From Pasteurella atlantica (GTDB lineage Bacteria > Pseudomonadota > Gammaproteobacteria > Enterobacterales > Pasteurellaceae), in the NCBI RefSeq assembly GCF_963693435.1, contig NZ_OY856306.1, positions 2,159,679 to 2,223,678 on the forward strand: a DNA stretch of 64,000 nt. Direction: 5' to 3'. The position numbers were made by a program, and so were the translations under genes. Below the pieces are notes generated by a model. That model had not been told where the DNA came from. It was given only the letters and a program-made list of their open reading frames with translations, and ran no database searches. Below are positions 10,792 through 20,759 of the stretch, one piece after another; the stretch's first letter is position 1; each line of letters starts with the position of its first letter.

Positions 10792-11946
10792 TCAAAGCAA
10801 TTCCATCACTGCAAATGCGGCTTGCATATCTGCATCACATTGGATTTCTTTATGGATCTGAGTGAAAATTTGTTTTAATTCATTTTTCTCTTTCAAACTT
10901 TCTGGATCTTGAAGTAAATAATTATTCAAGTGCCAAACTAAATTTTCAGGATTACATTCCTCTTGAATAAGTTCAGGTACAAGCGGTGCATTTGCAAGTA
11001 AATTAGGTAAAGAATAATACTCTGTTTTTACTAACTTTTTAGCAATACTGTAAGTAAGTGCTTTTACTTTATAGCCGACAACCATTGGTGATTTACATAG
11101 CATTGCCTCCAAAGCAGCGGTTCCTGAAGCCAACAATGTGACTTCAGCACAAATCATTGCTTGGCGAGCCTTTCCTTGTAGAATAATAAGTTCTAATTCA
11201 GGGGCAACTTTGCTTTTGATTTGCTCAAAAAGTCGCTGTGTTTTTTCATTCGCAAGGGGAACTAAAAACTGTAAATCAGGGTGTTTTTCTTTAAGTATTT
11301 GAGCAGTTTTTAAAAATGGTTCAGCTAGAAACTCAATTTCACTGCAACGGCTACCTACCAAAATCGCCATATAACGCCCTTTTTCATTAAGTTCTAATTT
11401 TTCACAGGCTTCATTGCGATTGGGCTTTAATGGAATAGCGTCCGCCATTGTGTGTCCTATAAATTTACAAGGCACGTTAAAACGATCATAAAAGGCTTTT
11501 TCAAAAGGCAATAAGGCTAAAACAAGATTGGTTGCTTTGGCAATTTTATGCACTCGACCTTGTCGCCACGCCCAAACTGAAGGGCTGACATAATGCACGG
11601 TTTTAATGCCTTGTTGCTTTAATTTATTTTCCACATATAAATTAAAATCAGGGGCATCAATGCCGATAAAAATATCAGGTTTAAGTTCCAACATAGTGTT
11701 AATCACTTGCTTACGACGTTTTAATAAACGTGGTAAGTGTTTAATCACTTCTGTTAACCCCATCACAGAAAGTTCTTGCATATCGAATAAGGTTTCACAG
11801 CCAGCTTGTTGCATTTTCTCACCTGCAACGCCGATAAATTTTGCGTTCGGATAATGTAAACGCAACGCATTGATTAACCCCGCCCCTAAAATATCACCAG
11901 AAATTTCGCCAGCGACAAGGGCAATGGTTGGATTTTGTGTATTCAT
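10792..11946 (-). CDS. lpxB: Lipid-A-disaccharide synthase
   Basis: LpxB, a family-19 glycosyltransferase, joins UDP-2,3-diacylglucosamine and lipid X at the inner membrane to make the lipid A disaccharide. The 384-residue protein begins with the family signature [15 protein letters not shown] and contains [20 protein letters not shown] and the [10 protein letters not shown] nucleotide-binding region. lpxA or fabZ would usually precede it; here it stands next to an unrelated phosphoribosyltransferase gene, so this gene pair is separated from the usual lpx cluster. Confidence 0.95.
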   Translation of the reverse strand: MNTQNPTIALVAGEISGDILGAGLINALRLHYPNAKFIGVAGEKMQQAGCETLFDMQELSVMGLTEVIKHLPRLLKRRKQVINTMLELKPDIFIGIDAPDFNLYVENKLKQQGIKTVHYVSPSVWAWRQGRVHKIAKATNLVLALLPFEKAFYDRFNVPCKFIGHTMADAIPLKPNRNEACEKLELNEKGRYMAILVGSRCSEIEFLAEPFLKTAQILKEKHPDLQFLVPLANEKTQRLFEQIKSKVAPELELIILQGKARQAMICAEVTLLASGTAALEAMLCKSPMVVGYKVKALTYSIAKKLVKTEYYSLPNLLANAPLVPELIQEECNPENLVWHLNNYLLQDPESLKEKNELKQIFTQIHKEIQCDADMQAAFAVMELL

Positions 11947-11980
11947 TTTATTTATTTGCCTTTTAAAGAATTAAAAAGAA

Positions 11981-12018
11981 ATCAAGCGGTAAGATTTTGA
12001 ATAAAATTTACCATATTG
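11981..12018 (+). repeat. Uptake-signal-like copy upstream of lpxB
   Basis: ATCAAGCGGTAAGATTTTG begins at 11981. It matches the nine-base core AAGCGGTAA with an A/T tail but lacks a clean TTTGCAAA. It is a single copy without an inverted partner. Confidence 0.5.
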
Positions 12019-12032
12019 AAATATGGAAACTC

Positions 12033-12098
12033 GTCAAGGCATACCTTGACGCTACATTTTAGGTGATTTTAATATATTTGTAGAAACAAGGTATGCCC
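12033..12098. repeat. Small palindromic repeat with CAAGGCATACCTTG core
   Basis: GTCAAGGCATACCTTGAC (12033-12050) is a 7-bp stem with a CATA loop. An inverted partial copy, CAAGGTATGCC, follows at 12088-12098, so the two can also pair with each other. The same core occurs after udk at 58567-58590. It looks like a dispersed palindromic element, possibly used as a terminator for the phosphoribosyltransferase gene. Confidence 0.6.
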
Positions 12099-12137
12099 TC
12101 TTCTTAGGACTTACACAGTAAAACACAGTTTCATAAA

Positions 12138-12884
12138 TTAAGTTAATTCTTCAAGTTTTGGATTTCTTTCAATCCGTCCTTTAAGCTCTTTCTCAAATAA
12201 GATATTTCTAACTGCGTCAGGTGTCCTTCTACTGTTGAGAATAAAACGGGCTTCCCATTCTGTGAGACAGGCAAAACTGTAGCCTTTTTGTTCGATAAAC
12301 CATTCTTCAAGTGTGCCATAATTTTCTCTTAATGTTTTTAATGTGTTTGTTGAAAGTCGTAATTGTTTTGAATATTGCTTTCCTGTTAAAGCATAACTTG
12401 CAATAACTTCACCACCTTGATATTCAATAAATCCTTTTAAAGCAGCAAGTGTTCCACCTTGTGTTTGTGTATCATCTAAAATAATTGCGTGATAACCCGC
12501 TGGAAAATCACCTTTAAACCTAGGGCTATTAGCAACTCGATACCAACCATCTTTAGACGTCCTTGATACTTTTGTTGATTGAACAATATCAGTACAAATA
12601 GGGATACCTAAATGTGCAGATAATACCTGCGATATAGCTAAAGGGATCATATTTATACTAATAGTTTCAAGGGCGTGTACTGGTACAATTACAGTTTTCT
12701 TTTTATCTATAACTAGTTGATTCAACTGTTGAATCGCTCGTTGTGTAACTAAATCTCTTGCAAGAAAATAACCACTTTTTACATCACCATTTTTGGCTTT
12801 TAGATATAAAGGGTGAGTAGTAGCATCTTTTAAGGCTCTATCAATAATAGTATCAGGAAAATCCTGCTTCCAAACTGTTCGCAT
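12138..12884 (-). CDS. Phosphoribosyltransferase-fold protein, orphan
   Basis: The 248-residue protein carries a type-I phosphoribosyltransferase PRPP loop, AIILDDTQTQGGTLAAL, at about residues 133-148. The two acidic residues and the T-x-G-G-T turn are in place. The rest does not match a salvage enzyme I know: no hypoxanthine, uracil or adenine hood motif, and no double zinc ribbon of the ComF type. The C terminus is rich in charged residues. It has its own strong promoter and lies between palindromic repeats, so it may be an acquired gene. The substrate is unknown. Confidence 0.7.
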   Translation of the reverse strand: MRTVWKQDFPDTIIDRALKDATTHPLYLKAKNGDVKSGYFLARDLVTQRAIQQLNQLVIDKKKTVIVPVHALETISINMIPLAISQVLSAHLGIPICTDIVQSTKVSRTSKDGWYRVANSPRFKGDFPAGYHAIILDDTQTQGGTLAALKGFIEYQGGEVIASYALTGKQYSKQLRLSTNTLKTLRENYGTLEEWFIEQKGYSFACLTEWEARFILNSRRTPDAVRNILFEKELKGRIERNPKLEELT

Positions 12885-12914
12885 AAATAATTATTTACAA
12901 TATGTAGTTACAAC

Positions 12915-12944
12915 ATTATAAAAGCAAAAACTGTAATTTGTCAA
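12915..12944 (-). promoter_or_regulatory. Sigma-70 promoter of the phosphoribosyltransferase gene
   Basis: On the minus strand TTGACA (12944-12939) is followed after 18 bases by TATAAT (12920-12915). Both hexamers are perfect. Transcription would start near 12908, about 23 bases before the gene's ATG. Confidence 0.75.
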
Positions 12945-13092
12945 AAGACGGTGTAACATTTACTCATTAGTAAAAAATGAATCGTATTATAGTCCTAAAA
13001 ATACACACATCATACAATAAATATTTCCTTTTTATAAAATTCAACCGACTGTGATTTAATCATATTTCGTGAGAAATTTTATATCGAGCAAC

Positions 13093-13130
13093 GGGCGGAT
13101 ATACGCAAACAAAGTTTGCTAATCACGCCC
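13093..13130. terminator. Hairpin downstream of gyrA
   Basis: An outer GGGCG/CGCCC stem encloses an inner GCAAAC/GTTTGC stem with an AAA loop. It starts 16 bases after the gyrA stop on the minus strand. There is no long T-run, so termination is likely but not certain. The outer GGGCG...CGCCCCTAC form looks like a dispersed repeat type. Confidence 0.55.
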
Positions 13131-13145
13131 CTACATAAATTTAAA

Positions 13146-15818
13146 TTACTCTTGTGTAGTTTCTGTTATTTCAACTTCTGTTGCTTCAACCGTATCCACT
13201 TCATCTTCTTCAATTTCACAAACTTTTTCTAGTCCAACTACTCGTTCATCGGTTGTAGTTCGAATAATACGAACTCCTTGCGTATTACGTCCCACAAGAC
13301 TGACTTCGTGAACACGTGTACGAACCAGTGTACCCGCATCAGTAATCAACATAATTTGATCGGTTTCTTCTACTTGAACAGCAGAAACCACTTTACCATT
13401 ACGTTCATTTACTTTAATGGATAACACACCTTTAGTATTACGTGATTTAATTGGATATTCTGTTAAGACAGTACGTTTACCATAACCATTTTCAGTGATA
13501 GTTAAAATATCACCTTCTTCTTTTGGTATCACTAAAGAAACAATCTTATCTGCTTTTAAATCAACCGTTGATGTTTCATCTTCAACATCTGTTTCATTAT
13601 CGTCCTCTGGTAATTCTATATTAGATAATGCCAGCTTCATACCACGAACACCTGTTGCAGTACGTCCCATTGCACGCACGGCAGTTTCTGCAAAGCGAAC
13701 CACTTTACCTTGTGCTGAGAACAACATAATTTCGCTGTCGCCTTCGGTAATATCCACACCGATTAGCTCGTCACCTTCACGTAAGTTTAAGGCAATTAAA
13801 CCGTTTGAACGGACTTTACTAAACGCATCAAGGGTGACTTTTTTCACTGTGCCGCTTGCGGTTGCCATCACTACGAATTTCTCCGCAGAGAAGTCGCCGT
13901 TTTGGATTGGTAAGATCGCTGTGATACGCTCATTTTGTTCTTTATCTAATGGTAAGATATTTACAATAGGTGTACCTCTTGCACCACGACTTGCTTGTGG
14001 TAATTGATACACTTTTAATTGATATAAACGTCCACGACTTGAGAAACATAAAATCGTATCGTGGGTATTTGCAACTAACAGACGTTCTACGAAGTCATCA
14101 TCTTTGGTTTTGGTTGCAGATTTACCTTTACCACCACGACGTTGTGCTTCGTAGTCTGAAAGCGGTTGATATTTCACATAACCCGTATGAGAAAGGGTAA
14201 CAACTACATCTTCTGGCGTAATTAAATCTTCTAAATTAATATCCGCTGTACTTGCGGTAATTTCTGTACGGCGTTCATCACCAAATTGCTCTTTAACCGC
14301 TTCTAATTCTTCACGGATCACTTCCATTAAACGCTCTGGGCTATTTAAAATATATAATAACTCACCAATTTCAACTAAAATAGCTCTATATTCATCAACA
14401 ATTTTATTATGTTCTAAACCTGTTAAACGGTGTAGTTGAAGCTCTAAGATTGCTTGAGCTTGGGTATCTGATAAATAGTATTGTCCTTCACGCACCCCAA
14501 ATTCTTCTGGTAAGTCTTCAGGACGAGAAGCATCAACACCTGCAGCCTCTAACATTCCTGCTACATTACCTAATTCCCACGAACGAGAAAGTAATGCTTC
14601 TTGTGCTTCTGCTTTGCTTTTTGACGCTCTGATTAGTTCGATCACAGGTTCAATATTTGCCAATGCGATCGCCAAACCTTCTAATATATGGGCTCTACTA
14701 CGTGCTTTACGCAATTCAAAAATAGTACGACGAGTGACCACTTCACGGCGATGTTTAACAAAGGCTTCAATAATTTGTTTTAAGTTAAATAATTTTGGCT
14801 GACCGTGATCAAGGGCAACCATATTGATCCCAAATGTGACTTGCATTTGAGTTAAAGCGTAAAGGTTGTTTAATACGATTTCGCCCACAGAATCACGTTT
14901 TACGTCAATTTCAACACGTAATCCGTCTTTATTGGATAAATCCGTGACGCCACTAATACCTTCTAACCTTTTATCACGCACTAATTCGGCAATTTTTTCA
15001 ATTAAACGGGCTTTGTTTACTTGATAAGGTAATTCAGTGACCGCAATAATTTCACGCCCTTTGGCATTGGTTTCTACTTCGGCTTTTGCTCTAACGTAAA
15101 CTTTACCACGGCCTGTGCGGTAAGCGTCTTCGATCCCTTTGCGACCATTGATAATCGCCGCTGTTGGGAAGTCAGGACCTGGAATATGTTGCATTAGCTC
15201 ATCAATGGTAATTTCTTCATTATCCATATAAGCTAAACAGCCGTCTAACACTTCATTTAAGTTGTGTGGCGGAATATTGGTTGCCATACCGACCGCAATA
15301 CCCGATGAACCGTTGACTAACAATGCAGGGATTTTGGTTGGAAGAACGTCAGGGATCATCTCTTTGCCATCATAGTTAGGCGAGAAATCCACGGTTTCTT
15401 TATCTAAATCCGTTAATAATTGTTGGGTGATTTTCTGCATACGTACTTCGGTATAACGCATTGCAGCAGGCGAGTCGCCATCAATCGAACCAAAGTTACC
15501 TTGTCCGTCCACTAACATATAGCGTAATGAGAATGGCTGAGCCATACGTACAATGGTGTCGTAAACAGCAGTGTCACCATGAGGGTGATATTTACCGATT
15601 ACATCCCCGACCACACGGGCTGATTTTACATAAGATTTATTTGATGTATTTCCACTTTGATCCATCGAAAATAATACTCGACGGTGTACGGGTTTTAAAC
15701 CATCTCGCACATCGGGTAATGCACGTCCGACAATGACTGACATTGCATAGTCAAGGTAAGAGGTTTTTAATTCTTCTTCAATACTGATTGGAATAGTATC
15801 TTTGGCTAATTCGCTCAT
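13146..15818 (-). CDS. gyrA: DNA gyrase subunit A
   Basis: GyrA is the breakage-reunion subunit of gyrase, which introduces negative supercoils with GyrB. The 890 residues are full length. The active tyrosine is Y122 in [10 protein letters not shown], and the C-terminal pinwheel of GyrA boxes (one is [14 protein letters not shown]) is present, followed by an acidic tail. In the quinolone-resistance region the residue at position 83 is Thr and position 87 is Asp. E. coli has Ser at 83, so this may be a natural or a selected variant. It is monocistronic. Confidence 0.98.
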   Translation of the reverse strand: MSELAKDTIPISIEEELKTSYLDYAMSVIVGRALPDVRDGLKPVHRRVLFSMDQSGNTSNKSYVKSARVVGDVIGKYHPHGDTAVYDTIVRMAQPFSLRYMLVDGQGNFGSIDGDSPAAMRYTEVRMQKITQQLLTDLDKETVDFSPNYDGKEMIPDVLPTKIPALLVNGSSGIAVGMATNIPPHNLNEVLDGCLAYMDNEEITIDELMQHIPGPDFPTAAIINGRKGIEDAYRTGRGKVYVRAKAEVETNAKGREIIAVTELPYQVNKARLIEKIAELVRDKRLEGISGVTDLSNKDGLRVEIDVKRDSVGEIVLNNLYALTQMQVTFGINMVALDHGQPKLFNLKQIIEAFVKHRREVVTRRTIFELRKARSRAHILEGLAIALANIEPVIELIRASKSKAEAQEALLSRSWELGNVAGMLEAAGVDASRPEDLPEEFGVREGQYYLSDTQAQAILELQLHRLTGLEHNKIVDEYRAILVEIGELLYILNSPERLMEVIREELEAVKEQFGDERRTEITASTADINLEDLITPEDVVVTLSHTGYVKYQPLSDYEAQRRGGKGKSATKTKDDDFVERLLVANTHDTILCFSSRGRLYQLKVYQLPQASRGARGTPIVNILPLDKEQNERITAILPIQNGDFSAEKFVVMATASGTVKKVTLDAFSKVRSNGLIALNLREGDELIGVDITEGDSEIMLFSAQGKVVRFAETAVRAMGRTATGVRGMKLALSNIELPEDDNETDVEDETSTVDLKADKIVSLVIPKEEGDILTITENGYGKRTVLTEYPIKSRNTKGVLSIKVNERNGKVVSAVQVEETDQIMLITDAGTLVRTRVHEVSLVGRNTQGVRIIRTTTDERVVGLEKVCEIEEDEVDTVEATEVEITETTQE

Positions 15819-15984
15819 TGAAAATGTCCTAATTATAATTTGTAAAAAAATTACACTATTTCCCTTAATTTTTTAGAAAATAGATGTAAAAAATTAGCAC
15901 CATTATATCACAAAATCAAAGAAAATTGGTTGAAATATCATTGATAAAAGTTGAAAATAAGCGACAAACAAAAGACAAACATAT

Positions 15985-16042
15985 ATAAGCGGTATGATTT
16001 ATGCAATTTTTTGCAAAAATTAGTAATAATCATACCGCTTAT
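15985..16042. repeat. Perfect inverted pair of uptake signals between gyrA and glpR
   Basis: ATAAGCGGTATGATT (15985-15999) and its exact complement (16028-16042) form a 15-bp stem. The loop holds TTTTTTGCAAAAA. Between the divergent gyrA and glpR it cannot be a terminator for either gene. Its right arm ends one base before the glpR ribosome site AGGAG. Confidence 0.8.
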
Positions 16043-16054
16043 TAGGAGAATAAA

Positions 16055-16816
16055 ATGAAACAGTCTATCCGCCATAATAAAATTATTGATTTTATTAATC
16101 AGCAAGGTTATATCAGCACAGAAGAATTAGTGGCAAAGTTAAATGTAAGTCCGCAAACTATTCGCCGAGATCTAAATGAATTGGCTGAAAATAATTTAAT
16201 TCGTCGTCATCACGGTGGAGCTGGTATTCCAACAAATTGTGAAAATAGTGATTATAGCGATCGTAAACAGCTATTTTCTCGTCAAAAAAATATTATTGCT
16301 CAACATATTGCAAAAATTATTCCTAATGGCGCATCTCTTTTCTTAGATATTGGCACAACCGCCGAAGCAGTTGCTCAAGCGCTACTTTCTCATAAAGATT
16401 TACGTATTGTCACTAATAACCTCAATGCAGCTCATATTTTATTACCGAAAGACGACTTCCAAGTCACTATTGCAGGGGGAAATTTGCGTCAAGATGGGGG
16501 TATTATTGGTTCAACAACCATAGATATTATTAGTCAATTTCGTTTAGATTTTGGTATTTTAGGTATTAGTGCCATTGATGATGAAGGTTCAATGCTAGAT
16601 TATGATTATCACGAAGTAAAAGTAAAAAGAGCGTTAATGAATAGTTCTCGTCAAGTTATTCTAGCAGCAGATCATTCTAAATTTTATCGCAAAGCCATTG
16701 TTCGATTAGGTGATCTCCGTGAAATCAATCACCTTTTTACGGATGCGCAATTACCAACAGAAATAGAACAACATTTAAATAATAGAAGTGTACAAGTCCA
16801 TCTTTGCTATGAATAA
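16055..16816 (+). CDS. glpR: DeoR-family repressor GlpR
   Basis: GlpR represses glycerol-3-phosphate uptake and breakdown genes. The 253 residues follow E. coli GlpR closely: [25 protein letters not shown] opens a DeoR helix-turn-helix with the signature [15 protein letters not shown], and the C-terminal sugar-phosphate sensor has [10 protein letters not shown] and [13 protein letters not shown]. No glp structural gene is adjacent. The ATG at 16055 has the SD AGGAG directly after an uptake-signal stem, and ubiA overlaps its 3' end. Confidence 0.93.
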   Translation: MKQSIRHNKIIDFINQQGYISTEELVAKLNVSPQTIRRDLNELAENNLIRRHHGGAGIPTNCENSDYSDRKQLFSRQKNIIAQHIAKIIPNGASLFLDIGTTAEAVAQALLSHKDLRIVTNNLNAAHILLPKDDFQVTIAGGNLRQDGGIIGSTTIDIISQFRLDFGILGISAIDDEGSMLDYDYHEVKVKRALMNSSRQVILAADHSKFYRKAIVRLGDLREINHLFTDAQLPTEIEQHLNNRSVQVHLCYE

Positions 16817-17690
16817 TTTTGTAAAACAGCATTTTTCACACTCAAAATTGCTCGGTTATTATCAATTAATGCGATTAGATAGACCTATTGGCACTTTGTT
16901 GCTTCTCTATCCAACACTATGGGCATTATTTTTAGCTACAGAAGGAAATATTAATTCTTCTCTGTTTGCTATTTTTATTGTCGGAGTGATTGTAATGCGT
17001 GCAGCAGGTTGTGTGATTAATGACTATGCAGATCGCCATATTGATGGAAAAGTGAAAAGAACAAAACAACGTCCATTAATAAAGGGGTCCGTCACAGTTA
17101 AAGAAGCTAAAATATTATTTATTACCTTACTGATAATGGCCTTTTTACTTGTGTTGCAACTTAATTATTTAACAATATTACTTTCCCTTGTTGCTGTAGG
17201 GCTGGCTATTATTTATCCATTTATGAAACGTTATACCCATTTACCACAATTAATTCTAGGTATAGCTTTTGGCTGGTCTGTTCCAATGGTATTTAGTGCG
17301 ACGACTGAAACGCTACCTTTAGCGTGTTGGATCCTATTTTTAGCTAATTTAGTTTGGACCATTGCTTATGATACACAGTATGCAATGGTTGATCGTGATG
17401 ATGATTTACGTATTGGAGTGAAATCAACGGCAATTCTTTTTGCTCAATATGATAATAAAATCATCAATTTATTACAAATTACAACATTATTACTCTTTAT
17501 ACTCCTTGGATTAGTTAAATCTTTTTCATTTATGTACTACTTCACTCTTATTATTCCTTGTTGTTTTTTTATTTACCAGTACAAATTAACCAAAAAAAGA
17601 GAGCGAGAGAAATGTTTTAGTGCTTTTTTGAATAATAACTACGTTGGACTGGGATTTTTTTGTAGCATTTTAGTGGGAATTTACTTTTAA
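16809..17690 (+). CDS. ubiA: 4-hydroxybenzoate octaprenyltransferase
   Basis: UbiA attaches the polyprenyl tail to 4-hydroxybenzoate in ubiquinone synthesis at the inner membrane. The polyprenyl-diphosphate motif [20 protein letters not shown] and the second aspartate motif [13 protein letters not shown] are present among about eight membrane helices. I start it at the ATG at 16809 (293 residues), which overlaps the glpR stop by 8 bases; an earlier start at 16788 would lie deeper in glpR. The usual partner ubiC is not adjacent. Confidence 0.94.
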   Translation: MNNFVKQHFSHSKLLGYYQLMRLDRPIGTLLLLYPTLWALFLATEGNINSSLFAIFIVGVIVMRAAGCVINDYADRHIDGKVKRTKQRPLIKGSVTVKEAKILFITLLIMAFLLVLQLNYLTILLSLVAVGLAIIYPFMKRYTHLPQLILGIAFGWSVPMVFSATTETLPLACWILFLANLVWTIAYDTQYAMVDRDDDLRIGVKSTAILFAQYDNKIINLLQITTLLLFILLGLVKSFSFMYYFTLIIPCCFFIYQYKLTKKREREKCFSAFLNNNYVGLGFFCSILVGIYF

Positions 17691-17734
17691 AATCACTTTT
17701 TTATGCTTTTTTTCTATTTGAGCAAAAAATATAC

Positions 17735-17763
17735 TTCCCAAAGCGAAAAAAAATGTGTATTAT
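17735..17763 (+). promoter_or_regulatory. Candidate stringent-type promoter of dusB-fis
   Basis: TTCCCA (17735-17740), a 17-base spacer and TATTAT (17758-17763) are followed by a C-rich discriminator TCGCCCCC. GC-rich discriminators are typical of fis and stable-RNA promoters that respond to ppGpp. The -35 is weak. A second hexamer, TATAAT at 17842-17847, is an alternative -10 without a good -35. Confidence 0.45.
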
Positions 17764-17811
17764 TCGCCCCCTAGATCAGGAATATCTTGAGCATCAGCGT
17801 TTATATAAAAG

Positions 17812-17833
17812 TACGGTTTATACCGTATTTTTT
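17812..17833 (+). terminator. Short hairpin with T-run before dusB
   Basis: TACGGT (17812-17817) pairs with ACCGTA (17822-17827) and a T-run follows. It is probably the terminator of glpR-ubiA. If the promoter at 17735-17763 is the true dusB-fis promoter, the hairpin would lie in its leader and could act as an attenuator. Confidence 0.6.
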
Positions 17834-17895
17834 GTTTTTGATATAATTAAAACCAAATTTGTTTAAATCTCATACAACTGAGAGGATGATCGGCA

Positions 17896-18876
17896 GTGCA
17901 AATAGGACAATATGAATTTAAAAGGCGTATTTTCCTCGCACCAATGGCTGGAATTACAGATTTACCATTTCGCCGATTATGTCGCTCATTTGGTGCAGGA
18001 TTAACATTTTCAGAAATGATGTCTACTAATCCTGATGTATGGCATACTGAGAAATCAAAATTACGCCTCGCTCACCATCGTGAAATTGGCGTAAATGCCG
18101 TACAGATTGCAGGTTCAGATCCTTTTGAAATGGCAGAGGCTGCAAAGATAAATGTAGATTATGGTGCTGAAATTATAGATATTAATATGGGTTGCCCTGC
18201 AAAAAAGGTAAACAGAAAAATGGCAGGTTCTGCTCTTTTACGTGATCCTGATCAGGTTGCTCGTATTTTAGAGGCTATTGTAAATGCGGTTAATGTTCCT
18301 GTTACATTAAAAATCAGAACAGGCTGGGATTTAGCTAATCAAAATTGTTTGGAAATTGCAAAAATTGCCGAGCAGGCCAATATCTCTGCATTAACGATTC
18401 ACGGAAGAACTCGTAGCTGTCTATTTAAAGGAAAAGCGGAATACGACAATATAAAAGAAGTAAAGCAAGCAGTATCAATACCAATTATTGCCAATGGGGA
18501 TATTACCTCTGCACAGCAAGCAAAATTTGTTTTGGATTATACAGGTGCTGATGCAGTAATGATTGGGCGAGGCTGTCTTGGTCGCCCTTGGCTATTTAAA
18601 GAAATAGCCGATTTTTTGGAGTCTGGTCAAGTTTCAACACTCTCATTAAATGAGAAAAGCCAAGCAATGCTAACGCATATAAGAGAACTTCACCAATTTT
18701 ATGGTGAACAAAAAGGTTATCGAATAGCGAGAAAGCATATAGGTTGGTATGTTGAACAACTTCAACCTCACTCTAACTTTAAGCGTACTTTTAATACATT
18801 AACCTCAACAACAGAGCAAATTAATGCATTAGAAGTTTTTATTAAAAAATTAATTTTGGATAAGAAACAATGTTAG
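17896..18876 (+). CDS. dusB: tRNA-dihydrouridine synthase B
   Basis: DusB reduces uridine at position 17 of tRNAs with FMN and NADPH. The 326 residues contain the Dus signatures [15 protein letters not shown], the active-site segment [20 protein letters not shown] with its catalytic cysteine, and [10 protein letters not shown] take the GTG at 17896 as the start. It gives MQIGQYEF, aligned with the E. coli N terminus, and AGAGGA lies 9 bases upstream. The gene overlaps fis by 7 bases, the conserved dusB-fis operon. Confidence 0.96.
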   Translation: MQIGQYEFKRRIFLAPMAGITDLPFRRLCRSFGAGLTFSEMMSTNPDVWHTEKSKLRLAHHREIGVNAVQIAGSDPFEMAEAAKINVDYGAEIIDINMGCPAKKVNRKMAGSALLRDPDQVARILEAIVNAVNVPVTLKIRTGWDLANQNCLEIAKIAEQANISALTIHGRTRSCLFKGKAEYDNIKEVKQAVSIPIIANGDITSAQQAKFVLDYTGADAVMIGRGCLGRPWLFKEIADFLESGQVSTLSLNEKSQAMLTHIRELHQFYGEQKGYRIARKHIGWYVEQLQPHSNFKRTFNTLTSTTEQINALEVFIKKLILDKKQC

Positions 18877-19166
18877 AACAAAAACCACAGCAAAATCCTT
18901 TAACGGTTGCAATGCTGAACTCACAAGCTCAACAAGTCAATAAACCGTTACGTGATAGTGTAAAACAAGCGTTAAGAAATTATCTATCTCAATTAGATGG
19001 TCAAGATCCAACAGAATTATATGAATTGGTACTATCTGAAATTGAACATCCAATGCTAGATATGGTAATGCAATACACTCGTGGAAATCAAACACGTGCG
19101 GCTACAATGCTTGGAATAAACCGTGGAACATTACGTAAAAAGTTAAAAAAATACGGTATGGGCTAA
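18870..19166 (+). CDS. fis: DNA-binding protein Fis
   Basis: Fis bends DNA and stimulates rRNA promoters, recombination and replication control in growing cells. The 98-residue length is exact for the family. The C-terminal helix-turn-helix runs from about residue 73, with [20 protein letters not shown]. The start codon lies inside the end of dusB, so translation is coupled. A strong intrinsic terminator follows. Confidence 0.97.
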   Translation: MLEQKPQQNPLTVAMLNSQAQQVNKPLRDSVKQALRNYLSQLDGQDPTELYELVLSEIEHPMLDMVMQYTRGNQTRAATMLGINRGTLRKKLKKYGMG

Positions 19167-19209
19167 ACGCTAATTTTAAGCTAAATCCTATTATCGAATA
19201 AACTTTAGG

Positions 19210-19245
19210 AATCCCTATAATAGCAATATTATAGGGATTTTTTAT
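19210..19245 (+). terminator. Terminator of dusB-fis
   Basis: A perfect 12-bp stem (AATCCCTATAAT, 19210-19221, with its complement at 19228-19239) has a 6-base loop and is followed by a T-run. Confidence 0.92.
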
Positions 19246-19336
19246 TTTTCTACTTCTATAATTGTTTAAATAATGTATTATTTCTAAATCACTATTAACG
19301 TCAATATTCTTAAAAATATAATAAAAGGATAATACT

Positions 19337-20662
19337 ATGGTTTCAGAAATATGGATGCAACGTTTAAGAGAGAGTCAAAAACGAGATAAAGATCATCGTT
19401 CTCCTTATCAACGAGATCGAGGCCGTGTTTTACATTCAGAGGCCTTTCGTTGCTTACAAGCCAAAACACAAATTCACGCAATAGGAGAAGATGATTTTTA
19501 TCGCACTCGTTTAACCCATTCTTTAGAAGTCGCTCAAATAGGAAATAGTATAAGAGCAAAACTTATTAATGATTTAAACAGTTTCCAAGCGGTCACTTCT
19601 TCACAAGAATTTGCAAATTTTCAACATAATCTTACCGCTTTGCTCCCTTCTCGTAGTTTAATTGAATCTATTTGTTATATGCACGATATCGGACATCCTC
19701 CATTTGGACACGGAGGTGAAACTGCCTTAAATTATAAAATGCGAGATCACGGTGGCTTTGAAGGGAATGCACAAACATTTAGAATTGTTACCCATTTAGA
19801 ATCTTACACTGCACACGAAGGAATGAACCTTACTCGTCGAGCATTATTAGGCATATTGAAATACCCTGTCTTTTTAGATCAAACCAAACCTCAACAATAT
19901 GCCGCAATAAATAATAATAATTTCATTAACGCCCATCACTTTAAAACAAGTAAAGGAATTTATCGTGATGATGAAACGATGTTTAATTGGGTTCTTGATC
20001 CTCTTTCAGAACAAGATAAACAATTATTCTGCACCATAAAACAAAGTGATGAGTCTCTAGAACCAAGTAAACCACTTTATAAATCCTTAGATTGTAGCAT
20101 TATGGAATTGGCAGATGATATCGCCTATGCAGTACACGATTTAGAAGATGCTATTGTAATAGGAATGGTCTCCCCTCAATTTTGGAAATATGCTGAACAA
20201 CAATTTCAACAATGTCAGTCACAATGGATTAAAGATTTTCTTCCTCAAATGACCGAAAAATTATTCTCTATTCATCGTTATGAACGTAAAGATATTATTG
20301 GATCATTAGTCAATTATTTTATTACCAATGTACAATGGAAGGCACATAATCAATTTCAAGAACCACTACTTCGCTTTAATGCGACGTTACCAGACGATGT
20401 TTTTGAAGTGTTAAAAGTACTTAAAAAATTTGTTTATGATTTTGTAATTATGGATATCAAAACTCAGCGAGTAGAATATAAAGGACAACGTATTTTAATG
20501 GATGTTTTTGATATGCTCAGTAGTGAACCTTTACGTTTACTCCCTCAAGCAATCCGCCAACAATGGCATCAAGCAGAAAAATCAAAGCAACCCCGTGTTA
20601 TTTGTGATTACTTGGCCAGTATGTCTGATAGACAGGCATTTAAACTTTATGAGGCTTTATAA
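19337..20662 (+). CDS. dgt: dGTPase-like deoxynucleotide triphosphohydrolase (HD domain)
   Basis: This family removes triphosphate from dGTP and related dNTPs. The 441 residues carry the HD metal site: H in TRLTHSLEVAQ, HD in MHDIGHPPFGHGGE, and a later D in ELADDIAYAVHDLEDA. It is the roughly 440-residue dGTPase-like type rather than the longer E. coli Dgt. Members of this type have been annotated as anti-phage dGTPases because dNTP depletion limits phage growth; whether this one defends is unknown. The ATG follows AAAGGA. An inverted uptake-signal pair lies inside the coding sequence at 19587-19640. Confidence 0.88.
   Translation: MVSEIWMQRLRESQKRDKDHRSPYQRDRGRVLHSEAFRCLQAKTQIHAIGEDDFYRTRLTHSLEVAQIGNSIRAKLINDLNSFQAVTSSQEFANFQHNLTALLPSRSLIESICYMHDIGHPPFGHGGETALNYKMRDHGGFEGNAQTFRIVTHLESYTAHEGMNLTRRALLGILKYPVFLDQTKPQQYAAINNNNFINAHHFKTSKGIYRDDETMFNWVLDPLSEQDKQLFCTIKQSDESLEPSKPLYKSLDCSIMELADDIAYAVHDLEDAIVIGMVSPQFWKYAEQQFQQCQSQWIKDFLPQMTEKLFSIHRYERKDIIGSLVNYFITNVQWKAHNQFQEPLLRFNATLPDDVFEVLKVLKKFVYDFVIMDIKTQRVEYKGQRILMDVFDMLSSEPLRLLPQAIRQQWHQAEKSKQPRVICDYLASMSDRQAFKLYEAL
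19587..19640. repeat. Inverted uptake-signal pair inside dgt
   Basis: AAGCGGTCA (19588-19596) is followed by an A/T spacer with TTTGCAAATTTT and then TTACCGCTT (19632-19640), all translated in frame as part of dgt. The encoded stretch runs from AVTSSQEF to NLTALLP. Paired signals usually lie between genes, so an in-frame pair is unusual. Confidence 0.8.
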
Positions 20663-20688
20663 GTTTTATTGACTATAAATAAAAACAA

Positions 20689-20740
20689 AGCGGTAAAATG
20701 TTGATCTCTTTTTGCAAATTTTGATCAAAATCTTACCGCT
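20689..20740. repeat. Inverted uptake-signal pair between dgt and mdh, likely terminator
   Basis: AGCGGTAA (20689-20696) pairs with TTACCGCT (20733-20740), and the loop has TTTTTGCAAATTTT. The genes on both sides converge here, so a bidirectional terminator is the natural reading. Confidence 0.75.
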
Positions 20741-20759
20741 ATCCATTTATTTCAAAAAC

